Below are positions 35,541 through 46,809 of a DNA stretch of 64,000 nucleotides, piece after piece. Below the pieces are notes generated by a model that saw only the letters and a program-made list of their open reading frames with translations, made no database searches and was not told the origin of the DNA. The position numbers and the translations under genes are program-made. This stretch comes from Papaver somniferum. Lineage: Eukaryota; Streptophyta; Magnoliopsida; Ranunculales; Papaveraceae. The DNA lies in contig NC_039362.1 of assembly GCF_003573695.1 (NCBI RefSeq), positions 4,376,929 through 4,440,928 of the forward strand, in the 5' to 3' direction. Positions within the stretch are counted from its first letter, which is position 1. Every line of letters starts with the position of its first letter.

Positions 35541-36281
35541 AAACCCTTTTGTTCCTTTTGTATATATTTTGCTAATCCAATATGATCTCGGCTGAAATAT
35601 GTTGGATTTTTTTGCCTTGAATAACGGAGTTTTAATTCTGCTTTCGCCAAAATCGGGTATTCTCTCTCCTTTTACTCTACTCAGCATGTCCCTTTCCATA
35701 TGTTGCATTTTAATTCTTTCCATATTTTGAAACATTGAGGACAATGTTTAGTTTAGGTTTGGGGGTATAGAGTAGATACCATGATAATTTGCTATAATTG
35801 AAAACGAACTCCTTCTTCTTTTTGAAAAAATTGAAAAATTCAAAAAAAAAAAATTCAAAATTCAAAATTCAAAAAAATTAAAAAATTGAAAAAAATCATG
35901 AAAATGGAGCTCATTTACCTTGAAATGTTGACTCTTGTGCAAATATGTATTTTTATTAGGAGTATTAGTCTAGATATTTAGGCACCCTGATTCTAGCACA
36001 ATTCACATAGTGATAAGAAATTTGCACGCGCACGATCTACCAATACATGTATGGCCTCGATCTTCAAGGTGTTTGATAGGAAGTTACGATTGCCAATCAC
36101 TTTAGAATACTGAACGAAACTTGACTAGCTTGTTCTTTGGTTGGTTGGGATAGAAGGTGGAGGTTACATTAAGAAAGACAACCATCGAATTTAACTGGGT
36201 GCATCAAAAAGGGCTACCTCTTGCAAAGTGTCATGTAATCTTTTGTTTCTTTTTGTTATGTATCAAAAGTGTTTTCTTGTT

Positions 36282-36282
<1 letters not shown>

Positions 36283-36313
<31 letters not shown>
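36283..36313 (+). repeat. Poly(A) tract, 31 bases
   Basis: An uninterrupted A-run at the same position (after TTGTTC) as those at 43459-43484 and 48374-48501 in the other internal regions. Confidence 0.95.
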
Positions 36314-36317
<4 letters not shown>

Positions 36318-36900
36318 GTCAATTCCATCATCTCTTGTTCCAAAAATAAAAAGAGAATAGTCAATGTAAATAGTCATTTTGTTGTTTCATTGTAATAAGC
36401 AAGGAAGGGTGTATGCCATTGATGTACAACGCGAGTAATTGTGAAATACCTCCAACTCATTCACAATTCTCGTAAAGTCCGGACAACTAGCTAGATTTCG
36501 ACCTCAGTTCTTAGCCTGAGAAACTATCTCTTGGTGATTAGTAGTCATAACTTCAGATCTTTCTTTACACATGTGTAGATACACTTTACACTCTTATCAC
36601 ATGTCTTTTTTTGTTATCAGTGCTAGGATTGTGCCTTCGATAGCTAGATTGACATCTCCATTTTGCTGTGAGCTTAAACTGTTTTGCTCATGTCACATTT
36701 GATGGAATATGAGCTTATATTTTGACCTAGAACTTTGTAGGTACGTTCTAAGCAAACCTTCACGAGACTTCACTCGTCCACTAGGGACACTTAGTGGTTT
36801 AAAAGGCTTAGTGCATACGCTAAATGAATTCGAGAGACCAGCGACAGTGGTATAGTTAGGATTTCCTTAGTTTTGTTTTACTTGAGGACAAGTAAAATTC

Positions 36901-36915
36901 AGGTTTGGGGGTATT
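36901..36915 (+). other. Polypurine tract before LTR2
   Basis: AGGTTTGGGGGTATT ends right at the LTR start TGATGAG. It is preceded by CTTGAGGACAAGTAAAATTC, as in Athila-type elements. It should prime plus-strand DNA synthesis. Equivalent sites end at 44132 and 49127. Confidence 0.75.
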
Positions 36916-38125
36916 TGATGAGTGCCAAATATTGTATATATTTATCCCTTTTTGTTGGCATTTTAACTCGTCTTTGGTGCATTAATTCTACATTTTATCC
37001 CATATTCTGTATTTTCATTATTTTCAAGAATAAATATTTTTCTTACTTTATTTTGCATTTTTAGGTAATAAATAAAGTCTGGATGAATTGCGGAGCGGAA
37101 TAGAGCAGAAAAGTAGTGAAAAGCCGGGAGAAATCACGCAAGGAAGCCGCGAAGAATGGTGCGCACAACCTCATTTTCTACACACAAAAACGCCTCCGTT
37201 CTCAGCCATCAGATCAGTTCTCAGAAGCATCCGATGGTCGCTCCTTCATAGAGCATCAAAATCTGAAGTCTCTGCCAAGCACCACAGCGCTGAAATTCCA
37301 AGCCTTCAGATTAGATGGTAGTTGAATCCAACGGTTGTTCCCTTGCTGTTCATCAAAGTTTGATATCTCCGCCTTACACTACAGCACCTAACCTAATCTA
37401 GAACCATTCGTTTCGTTGTATCCCTTCATCCGACGGTCGCTCCTCGCTTGCCTCCGCATCACCGTCCGATCTACCTACCAGCTCCACATCTCACGGCTTA
37501 GTCTCGCTGAACATCAAAAATCGATGAAGCCGCCACACACTGGAGCACCAAACCCTATACCAGCTACCCAAACGCACTCTTCTTCCCAAAACAGTCGAGC
37601 TCTCCTTCACCACCATACCCTGTTTGCAGAGCCTTCCCCTTCCACCGTACACCAGCACCTTCTCCACCTCTGTCACCACCATCTCTACCACCTAACCTCC
37701 ACCAAATCACCACCAAACACCACCTACACGCCGTAGCTACCTCCTCTACTTCTATAGCCACCTAACTTATTGATTTTTCACCACTGAAACCCTAGGTGAT
37801 AAATCAATAAACTAGGTGAGGCTATAAGACGTAATTGAAGCATGGGAAAGGTGCAGCATACCAAGGAGAAGAATGGGTCGAGTTTAATTTGATGTTGCTA
37901 CATCAAATTAGGTAAGAATTTACCAAACCCTAGTTCTGTCAATTTGGGGGTTTTTACATAAATCCTAATTAGGTTGAGATAGAGCATGGAGAAGATAAAG
38001 TGGGTGATATAGGGTAGGTAATTGAATTCAACTGTGATTTTCTGTCACATTAGGTAGAACCCTAATGTCTACTGTTTTGGAGATTTTTGGGTGAAAAGGG
38101 TGTAAACCCTAATGATGTAATTGGG

Positions 38126-38132
38126 TATAAAT
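38126..38132 (+). promoter_or_regulatory. TATA box from the A part of LTR2
   Basis: GGGTATAAATTGGGAC, as in LTR1. A second TATA box lies 540 bases downstream in the same LTR. Confidence 0.5.
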
Positions 38133-38667
38133 TGGGACTGTGGGTGTGTGTGAGAGGGCATGCCTGGATTAGCCAGTGTGTCCAGAACCAAGTTCTGTTA
38201 ATGATCATTTTTGTGATGTTAATGTTGTGTTCATGTTTAGTGTAATATCCTGTTGTGTTCTGTGTGTGATGTTTGTTCCTGTGATTTTGTATCCATCTGT
38301 CTTCTCCACAGAACCACCGTACACCACCACCTTCTCCACCTCTTCCACCAACTCACTGCCACCACCACATCTCCACCATCATCACCCTATCACCCAACAA
38401 CCAATACCCTCTACTCCCATCTCCCTAGTCCATCTAATTTCTCAATTTTTGCACATTCTCTTTCAGAAACCCTAGGCGTGCAAAATTGATAAATTGGGTT
38501 GAGCTAGAGTGAAATTGAAGGCATGGAGTGATACAGGGGAGTCAGAGAAGGGATGGGTCGGCATCAATTGGACTTTTAGGTGAGCTAATTTTAACTGTTG
38601 TAATTTGGGGAAGAACAAACCCTAATTTTGGGGGAATTAGGTAATTTAGGGAATTTGGGTCTGTGAC

Positions 38668-38676
38668 TATAAATAG
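38668..38676 (+). promoter_or_regulatory. TATA box from the B part of LTR2
   Basis: GACTATAAATAGCACTATGG, identical in LTR4 at 50196. It is preceded by AAACCCTAA at about 38617. Confidence 0.55.
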
Positions 38677-39363
38677 CACTATGGGTTGTGTGTAATTTTC
38701 ATGTTGGGATTAGCCTACATCCAGAACTTCCAAGTTCTGTTAATTGTTAATTTTTGTTCACTTGCTCATTTCAGTTCATGTTATGCCTAATATTGTTTCC
38801 TGTTAATTGATGTGCTCTTGTGATGTTTGCTATGTTATGTTATATCCTGTTAATGTAGTTCACTTGTTATGCTCATTTCAGTACAGTTCAGTTTCACATT
38901 TCTGTTATGTTTATGTTCATGTTATAATTGCATTTGTCTCCTGTTAATGTCTTAGAAGTTTGTATGTGTGCATTGTTAGTTCAGGTTATGTTAACTGTAT
39001 TGTAGTGCTTAAATGTCATAGAATTGATGATATCTACTTGAATGACTGCATCTGTGATCAGTTGTGCTGTAAGAAGACAACTGATTCTAGGGGTGAAAGA
39101 ATGATGGTAGAATTCAGTGTGATACATGTTCAGTTAGATGGAGTAAACCTTGCTGCTTAGTGTGAATTGAGTAGTGGGAAGAAACTAGTGCTCACTAGTG
39201 ACAATGAGCAAGCTAGCTCTCTTCCCACTCTAAAAGAGTGCTTTAGTTCAGCTCCATGTTAGCTTAACCTTCTTCCCCTGCCTTAGGCTAACTGCCTTTG
39301 TGTTATTTTCATTTTGCTTCTTTGTGTTTTGTTCACTGTAATTTTCATTTGCATCTTGTGTTA

Positions 39364-39720
39364 TTTTGCTGTTGCAGCTGCTGCTGCAACTCTGTTGCTG
39401 CTGCAACTCTGTTGCTGCTGCACTGCTGTGCAGCTCCTCCTCTGCTGCCCTGCAGCACTGCTGCTGCTTCTCCTGTGCAGTGCTGCTGTTGCTTCCATTT
39501 TGCTGTGCAGCTCTTGCTTCTCCTGCAGCTGCTCTTCTGTTGTGCAGTCCTGTTAGTTCTCCTGCTACAACTCTGCTGCCACTTCTGCTGCACTGCTGCT
39601 GTAGCTGCTGTTGCTTGTTCTGCTGCAGTGCAGTTGGCCTTGCTGTGCAGCTCTTGCTCCTGCTGCTGCCCTGCCCCTTCTTCTCCTGCAGCCAAGCCAA
39701 TTCTTCTGTTGCATTGCTGC
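39364..39720 (+). repeat. Imperfect CTG/GCTGCT-rich array in LTR2
   Basis: CTGCTG and TGTTGCTGC-type triplets dominate. The three frames give Leu-, Cys- or Ala-rich runs and the other strand gives Gln/Ser-rich ones. A nearly identical array is at 50892-51248; weaker ones are at 33000-33240, 46100-46392, 61140-61400 and on the minus strand at about 2210-2390. Confidence 0.8.
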
Positions 39721-40171
39721 TGATTGCTTTGCTCTCCAAAGCTCACTTCCAAAAGCCCAAGTCACACTTCAAACTGAAGCCCAATTCATTCATCTGTGGG
39801 CTTAACCAAAGCCCATTTGTTAAAGACCAAAGCCCAAATTCACTAAGGCCCATTCCATAGTTAAGACCAAAGGCCTAGTTCAAATAGCCAAGCCCAATTT
39901 GCTTTTCAAAGACCAACTGAGCCCAAGCTCAGTTCCTTTTATTGAGAACAAACCCAATAGTACATTAAGCCCAACACTTCCAAAGGGCTTCTAAGCCCAA
40001 AGCAAATTCAGGAACCCAATTAGCTAAAACACATTTCCGAAACACACCCGATCTCTGTGGATCGACCCGTACTTGCACGAGCTACAACTGACGACCGTGC
40101 ACTTGCGGTATTACTGTAGGCCCGTTTTCATCGCATCAAATTTATACAACCTTCCGGACCTACCAAGTTTT

Positions 40172-40189
40172 TGGCGCCGCTGCCGAGGA
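40172..40189 (+). other. Primer-binding site after LTR2
   Basis: TGGCGCCGCTGCCGAGGA, with two differences from the tRNA-Asp complement. Confidence 0.8.
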
Positions 40190-41021
40190 TTGGTGCTGTG
40201 TTTTATCTGTGTTTTTCTTAGCTATTTTGTACTTCATTTCATAGCATTTGCATCTGCATCTGCTTCATTTCATTTGCTGTTGGACCTGCTGATTCTGAAC
40301 CTGTTTTTCCTCTGCTGGGACGCCACCAAGGAAAAGAACCAAAACCCAACTGGGTTTTTGCAACAATATCAGAGCAGCTGGGCTGTGCTAGAAAGGTAAG
40401 CCTAAACCCATTTCATTAAGAGAACCCAACCTGTGGGCTTCCAAAATTATTTAATTGTGGGCTTGTAATAATTAACCCAATTTTTTGGGATATTTATTTT
40501 TCTATTTGGGTTTGTAATAATTTATTTTTGGGCTTGTTTGTTTAATTTGTGGGCTTGTTTAAATTCTTTTATTGGACTTGTATTTTGGACTCTGGGTTTA
40601 GACCCAGCTGAGCTTATAACTGATTGTGGACTTGTAAGTGGACCTCGAAACCAAAGTTTTAAAACCAACGTCGGGCCTTAACCAACTGGGCCAAATTAAA
40701 CTTTCAAAAATTAAAACTTGGATTTTCGTAGGTCGCAGCTTCCATTCCATTAGAGGCTTGCACAGTGGGCTTGCTCCCGTTTCAAAAACCAAATTTTATT
40801 TTCTTAATTTTATTTTCTTAAAAAAAAAAAAAAAAAAAAAATTCTACTTTGCTCCCAATTTTAAAACCAAATTTTTACTTGCTCCCATTTTAAACCAAAT
40901 TTTCAATTGTCTCCCATCAAAACCAAAATTTTCCCATAAACCAAATTTTTTTTAAATTTTCCCATTTAAAAAACCAAATTTTGGGCTTTGTAACATAGTT
41001 GCTTAGCTTTTTGAGTCAATC
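40190..41021 (+). other. Leader of internal region 2
   Basis: Rich in GGGCTTG/AAGCCC motifs, with an A-run near 40822-40840 and AAACCAAATTTT repeats before the start codon. No gene supported. Confidence 0.6.
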
Positions 41022-42782
41022 ATGTCTGGATTTTGGTCTGCTCCTGGAGATGGAAATAAAACTCTTAGAGAACTTGCTTATGGGAATGTGCCACGTTATG
41101 AACCATCCACGGACCATGATGTCAATAGTCATAGGAATTATTTTGGACATTTTCAAAGTCCCGAGCCGCAATACATGAACCCTAATGACTATTCATACAT
41201 GCATCATTCATCGCAACGTGAAAATGAACATTTTGCTAGTGCCTCACTCACCCAATCATCACTTATGGATCAAATAGAAGCTCGAATCGCAGCTTTAGAA
41301 ATGCAATCACATGAGGAATCTGTCACATCTAATTTTCTTAGGCAACCTGAAATCTATGCATGTCCCGCATGTGGTAGTTTAGACCACCCTGTTGAGCATT
41401 GTCATATTTTGCATAATTTTAGGCCATCAAGAGAAAATCCAATGTATGAAATGCCCATGAATTGTGAGAATGGTAGTCATTGGGACCATAATCAATCCTT
41501 TGAGGATTGCGACCAATATTTTGTAGACCCTAATGACCATGCACACATGTACCATTCACCACAGTTTGAACATGAAGAATTTTGTACTCCCATGAATTTA
41601 GACTCCACCACAGAAGCTTTAAGACTCTGTAAGCAAGACTATGATAGATCTACAGCACGAATTCATGCCCATTTAGATCAGATTTTGCTTCACAGACAAA
41701 AGGAGGAAATTCATGAGGAAATGTATGTTGTCCCTAATGAAGTGTCTAGTCCCATTCATGTAAATAATGTTGAATATGAACCTAATTTAGAGGAACATGA
41801 ATCGACTAATGACACCACCACTGTTAATGCGGACCAATATGCATGCTACCATGATGATGATTATGATGATTATGATGATGTGTTAGAAGAACATGAAAAT
41901 ATTGTGGAACCTGTTGGTTCAATAACATATGGCTTCTCGCCCTCGACCTTCATGAATGTTGTTTTTTCTGATACTCATGGTAATTCATATGATTTTGATA
42001 TTGACATGGGATTCGTACAATTATTCTGTGAAGATGAACATGACATAGGAATAGTTGAATCTTCTGTAGACACTAATATGCATGAAAATATATTTGATGT
42101 GTCTGATTCTCTACCTAGGTCACATTGTGATATTTCTCCTGATTTGCCGATGCATGAGAATGAATCTGTTGATGATGTTGATGATTCTAAGTGTGAACTT
42201 GCCAATGTGAGTGATGATTGTGAGCATGATGTGACATGTGTAGATGATTTAGGAGATTTTGATTTGATTGATAATGATATGCCTATTCTTCTACCTAAGT
42301 CACAATCTGTTGGCCTTCCACCCAACCTAGATTTGGTTTGTACCAATATTATAAAACCAATTTCTCTGAGAATGCCCAACCTAGGTTTGGAACTGTGTGC
42401 TTCCCAAGTCCTCTTGGACTATTTTGCTTCCAAATATAATACATTTGAGGAACCACAGTTGGAAATAGCATGTTTGCCCGTCCCTAGCACAGTTCATTTT
42501 GAGCTAGACCTTGTGCATGATGAACCCCCAAAACTGCGCGATTTTGTTTTCAAAATTATATCTTCTGTAAAATCCAGGTTTGGGGGTAGCTCATTTTGTT
42601 TCACAGTTTCACTTGCGTTTCTTTCCTGTTATTATTGTGTGAAGCTGTTGAAATGTCTACACTTCGTCTTTTGGGTTGATCCTCAACTCTTTAGATTGTT
42701 AGTGTATGGTGAATTTTTTGTATATAATCCAGTAGATAAAATTTTAAAAACCCTTTTGTTCCTTTTGTATATATTTTGCTAA
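41022..42782 (+). CDS. Intact Gag-derived zinc-knuckle protein of element B (586 residues)
   Basis: Starts at ATG 41022 (MSGFWSAPGDG). Residues about 80-100 form a coiled-coil-like heptad segment (MDQIEARIAALEMQ). Residues 114-127 form a CX2CX4HX4C knuckle (CPACGSLDHPVEHC). Residues 270-300 are highly acidic (HDDDYDDYDD, EEHENIVEP). From about 310 an unrecognised domain follows, rich in Asp/Ser, then LGLELCASQVLLDYF, LPVPSTVHFELDLV and a hydrophobic aromatic tail (SFCFTVSLAFLSCYYCVKLL, VFWVDPQLFRLLVYGEFF). The capsid-type Gag domain and all pol domains are absent. This is the only complete copy in the window. The hydrophobic tail could be membrane-associated or a folded beta region; unknown. 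Confidence 0.8.
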   Translation: MSGFWSAPGDGNKTLRELAYGNVPRYEPSTDHDVNSHRNYFGHFQSPEPQYMNPNDYSYMHHSSQRENEHFASASLTQSSLMDQIEARIAALEMQSHEESVTSNFLRQPEIYACPACGSLDHPVEHCHILHNFRPSRENPMYEMPMNCENGSHWDHNQSFEDCDQYFVDPNDHAHMYHSPQFEHEEFCTPMNLDSTTEALRLCKQDYDRSTARIHAHLDQILLHRQKEEIHEEMYVVPNEVSSPIHVNNVEYEPNLEEHESTNDTTTVNADQYACYHDDDYDDYDDVLEEHENIVEPVGSITYGFSPSTFMNVVFSDTHGNSYDFDIDMGFVQLFCEDEHDIGIVESSVDTNMHENIFDVSDSLPRSHCDISPDLPMHENESVDDVDDSKCELANVSDDCEHDVTCVDDLGDFDLIDNDMPILLPKSQSVGLPPNLDLVCTNIIKPISLRMPNLGLELCASQVLLDYFASKYNTFEEPQLEIACLPVPSTVHFELDLVHDEPPKLRDFVFKIISSVKSRFGGSSFCFTVSLAFLSCYYCVKLLKCLHFVFWVDPQLFRLLVYGEFFVYNPVDKILKTLLFLLYIFC

Positions 42783-44132
42783 TCCAATATGATCTCGGTT
42801 GAAATATGTTGGATTTTTGCCTTGAATAACGGAGTTTTAATTCTGCTTTCGCCGAAATCGGGTATTCTCTCTCCTTTTACTCTACTCAGCATGTTCCTCT
42901 TCATATATTGTTTTATAATTCTTTCCATATTTTGAAACATTGAGGACAATGTTTAGTTTAGGTTTGGGGGTATAGAGTAGATACCATGATAAATATGCTA
43001 TAATTGAAAACGAACTCCTTCTTCTTTTGAAAAAATCGAAAAAATTCAAAAAAATTAAAAAATGAAAAAATCATAAAAAATGGAGCTCATTTACCTTGAA
43101 ATGTTGACTCTTGTGCAAATATGTATTATTATTAGGAGTCTTAGTCTAGATATTTAGGCACCCTGATTCTAGCACAATTCACATAGTGATAAGAAATTTG
43201 CACGCGCACGATCTACCAATACATGTATGGCCTCGATCTTCAAGGTGTTGGATAGGAAGTTACGATTGCCAATCACTTTAGAATACTGAACGAAACTGGA
43301 CTAGCTTGTTCTTTGGTTGGTTGGGATAGAAGGTGGAGGTTACATTAAGAAAGACAACCATCGAATTTAACTGGGTGCATCAAAAAGGGCTACCTCTTGC
43401 AAAGTGTCATGTAATTTTTTGTTTCTTCTTGTTATGTATCAAAAGTGTTTCCTTGTTCAAAAAAAAAAAAAAAAAAAAAAAAAATATCAGAAAAATACCA
43501 AAAAAATCAAGTATTTATCAATTCCATCATCTCTTGTTCCAAAAATAAAAGAGATTTGTCAATGTAAATAAGAGTCATGTAAATAGTCATCTTTTGTTGT
43601 TTCTTTTGTAATAAGCAAGGAGGGTGTATGCCATTGATGTACAACGCGAGAAATTGTGAAATACCTCCAACTCATTCACAATTCTCGTAAAGTCCGGACA
43701 GCTAGCTAGATTTCGACCTTGGTTCTTAGCCTGAGAAACTATCTCTTGGTGATTAGTAGTCATAACTTCAGATCTTTCTTTACACATGTGTAGATACACT
43801 TTACACTCTTATCACATGTCTTTTTTTTGTTATCAGTGCTAGGATTGTGCCTTTGATAGCTAGATTGACATCTCCATTTTGCTGTGAGCTTAAACTGTTT
43901 TGCACATGTCACATTTGATGGAATCTGAGCTCATATTTTGTCCTTAGGTTTTGTAGGCACACCTCTGGTAAACCTTCACGAGACTTCAACTCGTCCACTA
44001 GGGACACTTAGTGGTTTAAAAGGCTTAGTGCATACGCTAAATGCATTCGAGAGACCAGCGACAGTGATATAGTTAGGATTTCCTTAGTTTTGTTTTACTT
44101 GAGGACAAGTAAAATTCAGGTTTGGGGGTATT
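42783..44132 (+). other. 3' untranslated part of internal region 2
   Basis: Polypurine-like block at about 42939-42972, A-run of 26 (43459-43484), and terminal polypurine tract just before LTR3. Closely similar to 35541-36915 and 47640-49127. Confidence 0.7.
43459..43484 (+). repeat. Poly(A) tract, 26 bases
   Basis: Same site as the 31-base and 128-base tracts in internal regions 1 and 3. Confidence 0.95.
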
Positions 44133-46803
44133 TGATGAGTGCCAAATATTGTATTTATTTATCCCTTTTTGTTGGCATTTAACTCATCTTTTATGCATTA
44201 ATTCTACATTTTATCCCATATTCTGTATTTTCATTGTTTTCAAGAATAAATATTTTTATTAATTAATTTTGCATTTTTAGGTAATAAATAAAGTCTGGAT
44301 GACTTGCGGAGCAAAAAGAGCAGAAAAGTAGTGAAAAGCCGGGAGAAATCACGCAAGGAAGCCGCGAAGAATGGTGCGCACAACCTCATTTTCTACACAC
44401 AAAAACGCCTCCGTTCTCAGCCATCAGATCAGTTCTCAGAAGCATCCGATGGTCGCTCCTTCATAGAGCATCAAAATCTGAAGTCTCTGCCAAGCACCAC
44501 AGCGCTGAAATTCCAAGCCTTCAGATTAGATGGTAGTTGAATCCAACGGTTGCTCCCTTGCTGTTCATCGAAGTTTGATATCTCCGCCTTACACTACAGT
44601 ACCTAACTCCATCAAGTACCGTTCGTTTCGTTGTATCCATTCATCCGACGGTCGCTCCTCGCTTGCCTCCGCATCACCGTCCGATCTACCTACCAGCTCC
44701 ACATCCCACGGCTCATCCTCGCTGTTCATCCAATTTGATGAAGCCGCCTAACACCCTAGCAACCGAACCTATACCAGCTAACCAAACACCCCCCTTCTTC
44801 CCAAAACAGTCGAGCCCCCCTTCCTTCTCCTCTGCAGAAAATCCACCGTACACCACCACCTTCTCCACCTCTGCCACCAACTCACTGCCACCACCACACC
44901 TCCACCATCATCACCCCTATCTTTCTCCATCATTACCCCCTTGTTCTAGCCTCCTATTATATAGTTTTCTCCCCTAATTTCTCTCTAAAAACCTAGGGAA
45001 GAAATCAATAAAATAGGACGAGTTGGAAAGATGCAATTGAGGCATGGGACGGAGCAGGTGAACAAGGAAGGATGGGTCAGCGATTGATTGAAGAAATTGC
45101 GCCATCAAAGTAAGATTTTACGAAACCCTAATTTCTCAATTTTTGGGATTTTTATAGAAAACCCTAATTTTCTGTTAGGAAGGCATGGAGGAGCTAGAAT
45201 AGGGATGTGGGTTCGAATTAGACCCATTACGTTAGGTAAAATCATATACCTAATTTTACTGTTCAATTGGGTAAATTTGGGAATTGGGTGTAAGAACCCT
45301 AAAATGTAAATTGGGTATAAAAAGGGAACTGTGGGTGTGATGTGAACTTATGTTGGGATTAGCCCACATCCAGGACTGCTAAAGTTCTGTTAATTCTCTT
45401 GTCCTGTTGAATTTTCATGTTTCAGTTAAATGTGCTAGTAGTTAATTCTCTTGCTGTGTTTTGTTAATTTCTTGCTTTGTTCTGTTATATGTTAAATGTT
45501 CTGTTAATTTCTTGCTCAGTTAGTATGTTCTGTTAAATGTTCTGTTATAAATATGTTAAATGTTCTGTTATTGTTAGTTCAGTTAGTTGTATCCTGTTTA
45601 GATGTTGCTCACTGTTAGTATCAATTCACTATCATGTTTGTTGTTGCTTTGTCACTGTCAATTTGAAGGAATGCTAGGCTAGATACTTCTGTGAAGCTTT
45701 GAACTAATTGTGCAATGGCAAGAAATCAGTGCTTAAAGCAAGCTGATTTTCTTGCCATTCCCTGTGTATGCTTAGGTTGTAGTGTTGATTGTGCATTGGG
45801 AGAAGCTAGTGCTTATAGCAAGCTAGTTTTCAACCCATTCTATAGGTTTGCCTGTATCCTGCCTTAGCTTTGCTTCATTTCAGTTTCTTTATCACCCCTG
45901 CCCTTGGCTTAGGCCTTGGTTCATTTTTGTTCTTTGCTTTTGCCATGTGTTGCCCTGTTTGTGTTTCCTTTTGTTTATTTTGTTAGCCATCTTCTTTATT
46001 GCATTATCTTTCACTTCATTGTCATCTTTGCTTGCTGTTATCTTGGTTTGTTTTATCATTTTTCCATTGCTTTTCCCACTGTTCTGTTTTCCTTCCTTCC
46101 AGTGCCTTGCAGACTGCTGCTGCTACTTGCACTGCTTGTGCAGATGCTGTGCAGACTTGCAGTGCTGCTGTTGCTGCCACTTCTTCTTCTGTCTCTTGTG
46201 CTGCTGTGCACTGCTTGTGCAGCTGCAGCTGCTGCTGCCTTCCCTACTGCTGTTGCTGTTGTCTGCTGCAGCTCCTTTGCTGCATTCTATTGCTGTGCAG
46301 CACTTTTCTTTCACTGCATTGCACTGCTGCTGTGCATTGTTTGCCTCCCTTGCTGCTGCTGCCCCTGTGCTGTTCTGTTGCATTGCTGCTGATTGCTTTG
46401 CTCTCCAAAGCTCACTTCCAAAAGCCCAAGTCACACTTCAAACTGAAGCCCAATTCAGTCATCTGTGGGCTTAACCAAAGCCCATTTGTTAAAGACCAAA
46501 GCCCAAATTCACTAAGGCCCATTCCATAGTTAAGACCAAAGGCCTAGTTCAAATAGCTAAGCCCATTTGCACTTCAAAGATAACTGAGCCCAAGCTCAGT
46601 TCATTTTAACAAACCCATTAGTACATTAAGCCCAATAGTTCCAAAGGGGTATTCTAAGCCCTAAGCAAATCTAGGAACCCAGATAGCTAAAACACTTCCG
46701 AAACACACCCGATCTCTGTGGATCGACCCGTACTTGCACATTTGCCACTTTCGACACCGTGCACTTGCGGTTATAATTTGTAGGACCTTTTAGAAGCCTA
46801 CCA
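44133..46803 (+). mobile_element. LTR3, type C, complete (2671 bp)
   Basis: TGATGAGTGCC to AAGCCTACCA, followed by AGTTTTT and an exact tRNA-Asp primer-binding site. It diverges from types A and B in its middle (own TATA at 45316, different leader at 44580-46090) and in its last 100 bases. No target duplication flanks it: polypurine tract on one side and primer-binding site on the other, so it was not inserted as a solo LTR. Confidence 0.85.
45316..45322 (+). promoter_or_regulatory. TATA box of LTR3
   Basis: GGGTATAAAAAGGGAACTG, preceded by CCCTAAAATG. Position equivalent to the other LTR promoters. Confidence 0.5.
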
Positions 46804-46809
46804 AGTTTT

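Larger units (their letters stand above)
35541..36915 (+). other. 3' untranslated part of internal region 1
   Basis: It contains a polypurine-tract-like block at 35734-35767 (TTGAGGACAATG ... GGTTTGGGGGTA), an AT-rich block, a 31-base A-run (36283-36313) and the terminal polypurine tract right before LTR2. The same arrangement recurs at 42783-44132 and 47640-49127. No coding region. Confidence 0.7.
36916..40165 (+). mobile_element. LTR2, hybrid of type A (left) and type B (right), 3250 bp
   Basis: 36916-38300 matches LTR1 from its first base. At about 38300 (ATCTGTC/TTCTCC, about two bases of overlap) it switches to type B sequence equal to 49828-51693. The B parts of LTR2 and LTR4 have exactly the same length (1866 bp) and differ at only about six positions by eye. 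The first 700 bp of the B LTR and about 300 bp of the A LTR are missing at the junction. Confidence 0.85.

Noticed and set aside
39248..39860. Several overlapping frames of 80-164 codons on both strands (Leu/Cys-rich or Gln/Ser-rich)
   Set aside because: They are translations of the CTG-rich LTR array in different frames. All six frames are open because of the triplet composition, and the same holds at 45848-46529 and 50776-51388.
42580..42782. Retroviral-type envelope protein at the C-terminus of the Gag-like frame
   Set aside because: The tail is hydrophobic, but there is no signal peptide, separate start, splice site or envelope motif, and it is in frame with the knuckle protein.
44133..46803. 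Solo LTR inserted into element B
   Set aside because: No target duplication surrounds it; it is bounded by a polypurine tract and a primer-binding site, as expected for a shared LTR in a tandem array.
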